The notes under the pieces: generated by a model | What the model was told of the DNA's origin: nothing | The model's database searches: none | Seen by the model: the letters and a program-made list of their open reading frames with translations, nothing else | In this document: one piece after another, positions 7,130 to 13,236 of the stretch | Numbering within the stretch: the stretch's first letter is position 1 | How the letters are laid out: the number at the start of each line of letters is the position of its first letter | Assembly (NCBI GenBank): GCA_964528605.1 | Contig: CAZGSV010000098.1 | Coordinates: forward strand, 1 to 13,236 | Source: CAZGSV01 sp964528605 | GTDB taxonomy: Bacteria > Armatimonadota > Zipacnadia > CAZGSV01 | Length of the DNA: 13,236 nucleotides | Direction of reading: 5' to 3' | Position numbers and translations under genes: made by a program

Positions 7130-9604
7130 TTAGGGCCGGATCACTAGATAGTCAAACCCTTGGTTGCCCGGATTGTCACTCGCCCGGCAGGCAATGAACG
7201 ATGTCAGATCGGTGAGTGTCTTGGTGGCTACGCCGCCCGAGGCCGCGCTGTCCAAAGGCGTCAGTACGATCCGATCATTTGTTCGGATACATGGCTCGGT
7301 GACCGTCTGTTGCGTTTGACTCGTGCCCCAGTGATCATGGCCGCTCCATTGCCGTACCGGGCCAAGCCAGAGGTCATCAACCCAGATGTCGCCGTTGGCC
7401 ACGTCCGTGCAACCCACGTAGATGCGGACGAACCGGGTCCCCGTCGTGAATCTCGTCGCTGAGGGCGACGCGGCCTCCGAGGTGAGCCGGTAGGAAAGCC
7501 GTGTCCAGGATGCGGCTGGGATGCCGCTATAGAAGTATACGCCCCCGCCCCCGATGTAGCCCCCATTGGCGTCGTAATCCAGGTGGCGAACAACACAAGT
7601 CGCCGCAGCGTCGCCCTTGAGCCAAAGGCGAAGTTCATACACCTCGTTGGTGTTGACGGGCACCATAGTTTCTAGTTGCACGTAAGCACTCTGCCCAGCA
7701 GCGGCGCGGGTCAGCTTCACGTCGTACTTGCCTTCGGGCGGCGTGCCCGCGCTCTCCCTGACGTGTGCGCCCGTCCCACCGAAGGTCCAATGGTCGGGGA
7801 TGCCATCCGCATCCGTGTCTTCCTCAAACCCGGAGTTCAGCAGGAGGTTCGAGCCGCGCATGATGGTACTGATGGGTGGACTTCCATGGGTGTGGTCCTC
7901 GCGCGCATAATTGGTCGCCGTGCCCACGGCGGAGGAAGTCCCCAACTTCCGCTCCGAGGTCACGCTGCTGGCCGGCGTACCGCCGCCGCCAGTCGGTGCC
8001 GCAGGTTTCCACTTGCTGTTGGCGTTGTCCCAAGTGAGCACATTGCCATCACTCGGCGCCGCCGAGTCCACTGCCCGCGCCTGCAACTTGTCGGCGTCCT
8101 GCTTGTCGGCGAGGCGGCCGGAGAGGCCTTCGACGCTGATTTCGTCGGCGCCACCGTTCTGGTGTCTGGCGGCGTGTGCGCTGATGAGGTCTTTGTCGGC
8201 CTGACTGATATGTGGCGCACTGAAGTAGTTGTCGTGGGTGGTGGCGTCGGCCTGAGAGTGTTGGAGGTCGGCGAACCGGACTAGGTCGGAGCCGCCGGTT
8301 TCGTGAGAGGCGCGGTGGGCGGGGACGCCGCCTCCGGAGGAGTGCTCGTGGTCTTCGCGCGCGGCGTAGGCGGAGGCGCCCTTGTTGGCCAGCGCCGCTC
8401 CGGGGGAGCCGGCGCCGCTGAAGAGTTGCTGGTCGCTGGCGGGAGTGAGGGCGATGAACTTGCCGCCCACGGCGCCGTGGACGCCGGTGCCGGCGGTGGC
8501 GTGGGTGGAGAGGTCCACGCCATCAATGGTGCCTCCGGCGGCGACGGATAGGTTGCCGGTGAGTTGGCGGCTGCCGTCGGCGCGTAGGTAGAGGGTGTGG
8601 TCGTCGTCGGTGAGACCGGAGAGAGCGGCGCCATGATCTAACTTGGCGCCCGAGTCGGCGCTGCCATCGTGAGTGTGATTCGCGGGCGGGTGCCGCTGGG
8701 CCAGAGGGACCTCGGCGTGGCGGGTTTCGTTGCTCAGCCCATCTTCGGCGTTGATGGTCACGTAACTGGCGCCAGTGGGGGCTCCGGTGCCGCTGCCAGA
8801 CTCGTCGAGGGCGCCTCCGGCGACGAGCAACTCGCGATCGCTGAGGGCGACGCCGATGAGTTGGGGGCGGTCAGGCGAGGTGGGCTGGGTGGCGGTTATG
8901 GCTCCGGCTTGGCTGGGGCTGACCCAATAGCGGGCGCCTCGGGTGAGGCCTTGGAGGACGTCGGCGACCTTTCCTGCGAGAGCGACCTGCGCGGTGAGGG
9001 CGTCCGGTTTGGCGATGACGACGCCGACGGCGGGCATGGTGCTGCTGGAGTTGGCTTGCGCCTTGGCGACGGTGCGGTCGGCGTCGGGTTTCTGGTAGAC
9101 GGCATTGCCGACGGAGACGCCGCTGTCGCAGGCGAAGGTGGCGGTGGCCGAGTGAACCTCCTGGCGGCCGAGGGGGCGGTTGTTGACGGCGGTGACGGCG
9201 CCGCCGGAGGTGGTGGCGGTGGCGAGGAGTATGGCGGACTGGTCGGAGGGCGGGCTGCTGGAGGTGGCGAAGGCGAGGGAGCCATCCTGCTTGAGCCAGA
9301 CGTAATTGAGCGCGTTGTCGGAGAGGCCGCCGACGTTGCTTGCGGGGCTGACCTCGATGAGGAAGCCGATGATGGCCTGGCCGCCGGAGAGGTTGACGGA
9401 GAGGCCTGCGCCGGCGGAGACCAGGCAGCCGGAGAGGACGCCGTTGCCGGGGGCTTCGGCGAGGGAGGATTCCAGGCGGTCTTCGACGCCTTGCATCTGC
9501 TGCTCGGTTTCGTCGGCGAACTGGTTGAGTTTGCTGCGAACGGTGGGGGCGGTGTCGCCGCTAACGAAGTCGGGGAGGGAGGGGATGTCTTTGGTCATAT
9601 GCAT
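7130..9604 (-). CDS. Phage tail fibre / receptor-binding protein
   Basis: The predicted protein has 824 residues. The N-terminus (1-50) is helical and probably attaches to the tail. Residues about 55-300 are beta-rich and Gly/Ala/Thr-heavy. The central shaft carries HxH patterns that in other fibres bind metal in trimers: HTHDG near 310, REDHEH near 416-421 and REDHTHG near 568-574. It also has fibre-type phrases such as DHGAALSGLTDDDHTLYLRADGS and HQNGGADEIS. Residues about 585-750 (LLLNSGFEEDTDADGIPDHW...DDLWLGP) look like a carbohydrate-binding jelly roll of the CBM4/9 type. A small beta domain ends the protein (FDYLVIRP). ATG 9604 was chosen because it forms TGATG with the upstream stop, like the junction at 10794; GTG 9607 and ATG 9598 are alternatives. 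The C-terminal third has visibly lower GC than the shaft. Confidence 0.88.
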   Translation of the reverse strand: MHMTKDIPSLPDFVSGDTAPTVRSKLNQFADETEQQMQGVEDRLESSLAEAPGNGVLSGCLVSAGAGLSVNLSGGQAIIGFLIEVSPASNVGGLSDNALNYVWLKQDGSLAFATSSSPPSDQSAILLATATTSGGAVTAVNNRPLGRQEVHSATATFACDSGVSVGNAVYQKPDADRTVAKAQANSSSTMPAVGVVIAKPDALTAQVALAGKVADVLQGLTRGARYWVSPSQAGAITATQPTSPDRPQLIGVALSDRELLVAGGALDESGSGTGAPTGASYVTINAEDGLSNETRHAEVPLAQRHPPANHTHDGSADSGAKLDHGAALSGLTDDDHTLYLRADGSRQLTGNLSVAAGGTIDGVDLSTHATAGTGVHGAVGGKFIALTPASDQQLFSGAGSPGAALANKGASAYAAREDHEHSSGGGVPAHRASHETGGSDLVRFADLQHSQADATTHDNYFSAPHISQADKDLISAHAARHQNGGADEISVEGLSGRLADKQDADKLQARAVDSAAPSDGNVLTWDNANSKWKPAAPTGGGGTPASSVTSERKLGTSSAVGTATNYAREDHTHGSPPISTIMRGSNLLLNSGFEEDTDADGIPDHWTFGGTGAHVRESAGTPPEGKYDVKLTRAAAGQSAYVQLETMVPVNTNEVYELRLWLKGDAAATCVVRHLDYDANGGYIGGGGVYFYSGIPAASWTRLSYRLTSEAASPSATRFTTGTRFVRIYVGCTDVANGDIWVDDLWLGPVRQWSGHDHWGTSQTQQTVTEPCIRTNDRIVLTPLDSAASGGVATKTLTDLTSFIACRASDNPGNQGFDYLVIRP

Positions 9605-10794
9605 CACGCCCAGGTTTTACCGAAGTCAGTACTAGTGCGTTCTTGCAGTTGCTTTTCGCGGTCGAGGAAGAGGGCGACGATGGTGCCGTCGGCGCTCTGG
9701 CGGAGGGCGGCGCGCTGGGGGAAGGCGTTGCCTTCGGTGACTACGAAGGGGGTGTCCGTTTCCCAGGCGACGCTGCCGGCGGAGGTCTGTCGTCCTTGAA
9801 AGGCGTAGAGGCTGCCCTCTTTGTAGCAGACGAGCAAGGCGAGGCCGGCCTGCGGCATTGAGAGAACCGAGGGGTAGTAGTGGTCCTGCAACATGGGTGC
9901 GCCTCCAGTGAGCAAGCCGGTGTAGATGGTTTTGTCTGCCGGCCGGAAGCGGACGGCGCGGAGGCGGCCGTCGCCGGTCCAGAGCAGGTTGACGTGGGTG
10001 GCGCCGGAGATCTCGGCTTCTTTCTGCCACTCGTTCACGACCTTGGTACGGACGATGGTGCGCCAGCCTTCGGGGCGGCCGTAGCGGTAGTCGTTCCAGG
10101 CGTGGCAGGTTTCGAGTTGGTATTCCAGCGGGCCGTTGTCTTGGGGGATCTCGAGGGTGCCGGCCGCGTGCGGTTGGGCGCCTTCAAGTCGGACGCCGGT
10201 GAAACACAAGCCGGCCTCGTTGACCGCCGGCTCGCCCCATTGGTCGGAGGCGGCGTCAATCCTGATGGGCCCTCCCAGGAGCCAGGCGCCGCTGGGCCGG
10301 GAGCCGAGCAGTTGGCCGTCGAACCAGAACTCGAGGGTAGGGATGAGGCGCAGCGAGTAGGTGTGCATCTCCCAGTAGGTCTGCAGAGGAACGGAGAGTA
10401 GGGGCTCCTTGAAAGACTCGCCGGCTACCTGGCCCTGAGCGGTGACGGCCGTAAGGTTGCCCCATTGGCACAGACCGAGGCGGACATGTTCTTCGGTCCA
10501 ACCTCCAAAACCGAGGTTGGGGGCGCCGGTATGCGGCGTGAGCGAGGAACGCCCGCACATTCTGGCTTCGACCCACCAGGCCTGCTCGAAGGTGGGACCT
10601 TCGACGCGCCCCATCTCATAGACCTTGGGGACGCGGGCCTCGACGACCTGCTCGCCGTCGCGCGTGGCGATGTGGATGTAGTAGGTAGTGCGCAGGGCGG
10701 CGTCGGAGAGATACTGCTGCCGGACGATCCAGTAGTTAGGCAGCCCGCCGACCGGCTCGCCGGCGAGGTCGTCCTCGAAGATGCAATCGAGCAT
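9604..10794 (-). CDS. Tail-associated lectin/sialidase-like protein ending at an Asp-box
   Basis: The predicted protein has 396 residues. The N-terminal half resembles a concanavalin-like beta sandwich, with WEMHTYSLRLIPTLEFWFDGQLLG at about 141-164 typical of the strand holding the 'DG' turn. From about 260 the sequence shows repeated beta-propeller-like blades (HVNLLWTGDGRLRAVRF, GLALLVCYKEGSLYAF, TIVALFLDREKQLQERT). It then ends with a canonical Asp-box STDFGKTW (388-395) one residue before the stop. No full set of sialidase catalytic arginines is apparent, so binding rather than hydrolysis seems likely. Its start overlaps the previous stop (TGATG at 10792-10796), and its own stop overlaps the fibre start in the same way, so the three genes are translationally coupled. 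It is likely part of the tail tip or fibre base. Confidence 0.75.
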   Translation of the reverse strand: MLDCIFEDDLAGEPVGGLPNYWIVRQQYLSDAALRTTYYIHIATRDGEQVVEARVPKVYEMGRVEGPTFEQAWWVEARMCGRSSLTPHTGAPNLGFGGWTEEHVRLGLCQWGNLTAVTAQGQVAGESFKEPLLSVPLQTYWEMHTYSLRLIPTLEFWFDGQLLGSRPSGAWLLGGPIRIDAASDQWGEPAVNEAGLCFTGVRLEGAQPHAAGTLEIPQDNGPLEYQLETCHAWNDYRYGRPEGWRTIVRTKVVNEWQKEAEISGATHVNLLWTGDGRLRAVRFRPADKTIYTGLLTGGAPMLQDHYYPSVLSMPQAGLALLVCYKEGSLYAFQGRQTSAGSVAWETDTPFVVTEGNAFPQRAALRQSADGTIVALFLDREKQLQERTSTDFGKTWA

Positions 10795-11042
10795 CAGCCG
10801 AGCACCCAGGTTTCAGAGTCGGCGAGGGTGTCCTTGCCGACCATGAAGTAGAGGCGGGTGGCGCCCTCTTCGTTCTCGGTGAGGGCGATGACCTCGGTAG
10901 GGGGGGCGGCGGTGAGTCGTTCCCAGGCGGAGGGGCCGGCGCGCTTTTGCGAGGCAGTGACGGAGGCGAGGCGGACCTCGCCGGTGAGTTCGCGGCGAGC
11001 GAGCAAGCGGAGGGCGGAGGTGAGTTGGTCGGGTGGGTTCAT
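10794..11042 (-). CDS. Small hypothetical phage tail-region protein
   Basis: The predicted protein has 82 residues and no recognised family. The N-terminus (MNPPDQLTSALRLLARRELTGEVRLAS) looks helical, the middle is polar, and the end (TEVIALTENEEGATRLYFMVGKDTLADSETWVLG) looks like beta strands. There is no signal peptide or membrane segment. Its stop overlaps the next start by one base (TGATG), which argues for a real, coupled gene. It follows a 208-base non-coding stretch full of palindromes and has no clear Shine-Dalgarno sequence. An antisense-frame GTG at 11049 opens a competing Arg/Pro-rich frame that I regard as a shadow. Confidence 0.65.
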   Translation of the reverse strand: MNPPDQLTSALRLLARRELTGEVRLASVTASQKRAGPSAWERLTAAPPTEVIALTENEEGATRLYFMVGKDTLADSETWVLG

Positions 11043-11079
11043 GGGTCACCAGTAAGAGGTTAGTAGGCGGAGGGGGTGT

Positions 11080-11239
11080 AGGCGGCGCCCCGCCTGAGGA
11101 CGGCGTGGCGGTAGGGGCGTATGGCCATACGGCCGTTGTGGGGACATAGGGCGACCCGGCGGGTCGCCCCTACGTGGGCCCCGACCGAATCGGGGCCCCT
11201 ACGAGGTTCCGCGGCGTGCCCTGACCCTACTGTGTAGGG
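11080..11239. repeat. Cluster of five palindromic (REP-like) units
   Basis: Five hairpins lie in 160 bases between two phage genes. They are AGGCGG/CCGCCT (11080-11095); the perfect 14-bp palindrome CGTATGGCCATACG (11118-11131); GGGCGACCC/GGGTCGCCC (11149-11169, loop GGC); GGGCCCCGA/TCGGGGCCC (11176-11198, loop CCGAA); and CCCTAC/GTAGGG (11225-11239, loop TGT). GTAGGGG or CCCCTAC boundaries recur at 11111, 11167, 11196 and 11234, so the units look like variants of one dispersed repeat family with a shared rim and a changing core. Such elements are usual in chromosomal intergenic space. Confidence 0.7.
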
Positions 11240-11250
11240 GCAGCGGCAGG

Positions 11251-13236
11251 TCATGCGAGCAACTCCGCCTCGTAGCGGGTGCGGCCGGATTGGCCGGCGG
11301 CGCCCTCGCTGGAGTTGAGCACGGTTTCCATCGAGAGCAGACGGTACGTAGATCCGTCCACGGTGACCAGGTCATCGGGGTAGAGGGTGGGGTCGAAGGG
11401 GGCTTCAAAGACGGCGAGGGTGCGGAGTTGGCCGAAGTTGTCGGCGAGGGTGCGGCAGACCCAAGCGACGTCGCCGGCAGTGTTGAGCGAGGTGTCTATG
11501 AGGACGAGGGGGCGCCTTTCGCCGACGTACTGGAAGGCAGTGGTGTCGTAGATGCTGGAGTAGTCCACCCAGGAGGCGACGAGCAGTTCCCCCCCCGAGC
11601 GCTGGCCGATGACCCAGATTTCGTTGCGGTGTTGGGTTTCGTCGAGGGCCTCGCTCATGGAAAAGACGGGGAGGTCTTCCGGCCCGAGGTCGGCGGTAAT
11701 GGTGCCAAAGGCTCGGACCACGGAGCCGCTGGGGGGCCGCTGGTAGTAGGCGACACCGTCGCCATGGACGCCTAGGCGCCAGCCGGAGAACTCTTCGCGG
11801 ATGCGCTCGAGGAAGGAGGCGGCGCTTTCGCCCATGGCGGGCTGCCAGAGGGGCGCTTCGTCTTCCTCGGCGGAGGGGAGGGGGTAGTCGTCGTCGTCCA
11901 CCTCGATCTCCTCTTGGGCGAAGCCGGCCAGACGCAGCACCTTCTTGACGACGTCGGTGTGTTTCTGGCCGTCGAAGAGTTCGGCGTCGGTGAGCAAGGT
12001 GTTCTGCACGCGCTTCCAGCGGTCACGGAGTTGCAGGTCGAGGTAAGCGCCGTGGCCGAGGGCGGCGAGCGGGGCGTCCACATAGCCGAAGAAGCGGGGC
12101 ACGCTGTCCAGGGCGAACGCCACGCCGGCGTTGGCGCGCGCGGCCTCCTGGTAGATGCCTTGGGGATCGCGGAGGCGGAGGGTAAGCCGCTGGGCCGAGC
12201 GCTCAAGTGAGCGCGATTCCTCTACAAGGGTGACATCGTCGGAGGCGTCGAGATTGAGGCCGGTAACTTGCGCATTGGTCGGAGAGAACTCAACCTGGCA
12301 GCGATAGAAGTAGGGGCTTTCCTCGCCGTCGCTGGTGAGGGTGACGCGATAGCGGAAGTCCTTCATGGGAGGCTCGGCGGGCTTACCGTCGCCCTTGGTG
12401 TAGATGAGCGAGCAGTCGGTACCTGGGCGCTGCTCCCATTCGTAGAGCACCTCAGCCTCTTGCGTGCTCTCGTAGGGGAGGCGGTAGGTGGGCGATTCGA
12501 CATAGCCGCTCTGGGCGAAACGGATGGGGCAGAAGGCGACGACGTAGGCTCCGGTGGTGACGTGCACCCGGACGGGGGCCTCCATCGCGACGTCGAATAT
12601 GTCCTCGTCCTGGGAGCGCTGGCGCGCGTCCTCTTCGCGGTATTGGAGGGCGGCGCCGAGGTTACTGACAATGAGGAGGCGGTTGCGGCGCAGGTAGACG
12701 ACCGAGACTTTGAGTTCGCGCAGGTTGAAATCGGCGCTCTCGGGGAAGAGGGTGCCCTCGGCGACCTTGGTCCAGGTGTAGGAGGGGTAGTCGAAGTAGG
12801 TGGTGTCCCAGTTGGGAGGGTCGCTGAGGGCGCGAAGGAGTTGGGCTTGGCGCCCGCGCTCGAGGAGCAGGCAGTAGCGCCCGCCGAAGAAGACCCTCAC
12901 CTGCTGGGGGATGCCAGGGTTGGGCGGCAGGTAGAGGTAGAGGCTGAGGCAGAAGGCGCGATTGCGGCTCAACTGGAAGCGCGACTCGACCCAGGATTCG
13001 GTGGTGGGATCGGTGCGCAGGAAGCAAGGCTGGCCTTGGAAGAAGGCGGGGCCGACGAGGCGGAAGTTGTCGTCGGAGGTGGCCCAGTCAGCGGTGGTCA
13101 TGGGCTGCGGCCGCTGGAGGGGTTGCAGCATGACCGTGCGGGTGAAGGGCTCGAGGACGACGTTGGCCCCGGTGTAACGCTGCCAGTCTTCGGCGGGGCG
13201 GCAGTCGCGGGCGTAGCCGGGTTCGGCGATGCGGCG
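11251..13236 (-). CDS. Phage tail hub / baseplate-like protein, 5' end beyond the window
   Basis: The frame stays open to the right edge, with 35 protein-like residues (…RDCRPAEDWQRYTGANVVLEPFTRTV) before the first ATG at 13131. The gene therefore probably starts outside the window, and 661 residues are visible. The first part (about 50-200) is beta-rich and may be a concanavalin-like module. From about 330 the sequence has the look of tail hub proteins such as gp27/gpD: repeated strands (RLTLRLRDPQGIY), FFGYVDAPLAALGHGAYLDLQLRDRWKRVQN, a helical HTDVVKKVLRLAGF, and SAASFLERIREEFSGWRLGVHGDGVAYYQRPP. The C-terminus (LYPDDLVTVDGSTYRLLSMETVL) fits the end of the same family. It would form the tail tip to which the downstream lectin and fibre proteins attach. 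Similarity is judged by pattern and is moderate. Confidence 0.7.
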   Translation of the reverse strand, partial: RRIAEPGYARDCRPAEDWQRYTGANVVLEPFTRTVMLQPLQRPQPMTTADWATSDDNFRLVGPAFFQGQPCFLRTDPTTESWVESRFQLSRNRAFCLSLYLYLPPNPGIPQQVRVFFGGRYCLLLERGRQAQLLRALSDPPNWDTTYFDYPSYTWTKVAEGTLFPESADFNLRELKVSVVYLRRNRLLIVSNLGAALQYREEDARQRSQDEDIFDVAMEAPVRVHVTTGAYVVAFCPIRFAQSGYVESPTYRLPYESTQEAEVLYEWEQRPGTDCSLIYTKGDGKPAEPPMKDFRYRVTLTSDGEESPYFYRCQVEFSPTNAQVTGLNLDASDDVTLVEESRSLERSAQRLTLRLRDPQGIYQEAARANAGVAFALDSVPRFFGYVDAPLAALGHGAYLDLQLRDRWKRVQNTLLTDAELFDGQKHTDVVKKVLRLAGFAQEEIEVDDDDYPLPSAEEDEAPLWQPAMGESAASFLERIREEFSGWRLGVHGDGVAYYQRPPSGSVVRAFGTITADLGPEDLPVFSMSEALDETQHRNEIWVIGQRSGGELLVASWVDYSSIYDTTAFQYVGERRPLVLIDTSLNTAGDVAWVCRTLADNFGQLRTLAVFEAPFDPTLYPDDLVTVDGSTYRLLSMETVLNSSEGAAGQSGRTRYEAELLA

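Noticed and set aside
8669..9799. A 376-codon plus-strand open frame opposite the tail fibre
   Set aside because: It is a Gly/Val-rich low-complexity mirror of a GC-rich coding strand and has no domain signature. The minus-strand fibre frame has recognisable motifs over the same bases.
13129..13131. ATG 13131 as the true start of the tail hub gene
   Set aside because: The frame stays open to the window edge with 35 more ordinary-looking residues and no ribosome binding site is evident at the ATG, so a start outside the window is more likely.

Overview
The window is high-GC bacterial DNA in two blocks that point at each other. The left block (about 1-4991, plus strand) looks chromosomal. It holds the 3' part of a CTP synthase gene (pyrG), a hairpin-rich intergenic stretch, a large Hel308/Ski2-like superfamily 2 helicase with an OmpR/PhoB-type winged helix at its C-terminus, and a small four-helix membrane protein.

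The right block (13236 down to 5201, all minus strand) reads as the late end of a tailed-phage or prophage structural operon. In transcription order it holds a tail hub/baseplate-like protein that runs off the window edge, an array of palindromic repeats, an 82-residue protein, a lectin/sialidase-like tail protein, an 824-residue tail fibre, three small proteins (one coiled coil, two membrane-anchored), an NlpC/P60 endolysin with a copper-amine-oxidase-type stalk domain, and an LLH-type holin. Junctions are tight, with TGATG or ATGA overlaps at 10792-10796, 9602-9606 and 5569-5572. Together these genes suggest virion tail tip and receptor binding followed by a lysis cassette. No capsid, terminase, integrase or att site is visible, so an intact prophage, a remnant and a tail-like particle cannot be told apart here.

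The organism cannot be named from this sequence. The GC content, the CTP synthase and the stalk domain in the lysin would fit a Terrabacteria-type lineage such as Armatimonadota, Chloroflexota or a high-GC Firmicute relative, but this is a guess. No rRNA, tRNA, CRISPR array or transposase was found.

The items most worth a second look are the helicase-winged helix fusion with altered helicase motifs III and VI, the palindrome cluster inserted in the phage operon, the compositional mosaic in the tail fibre, and the structured pyrG-helicase intergenic region.
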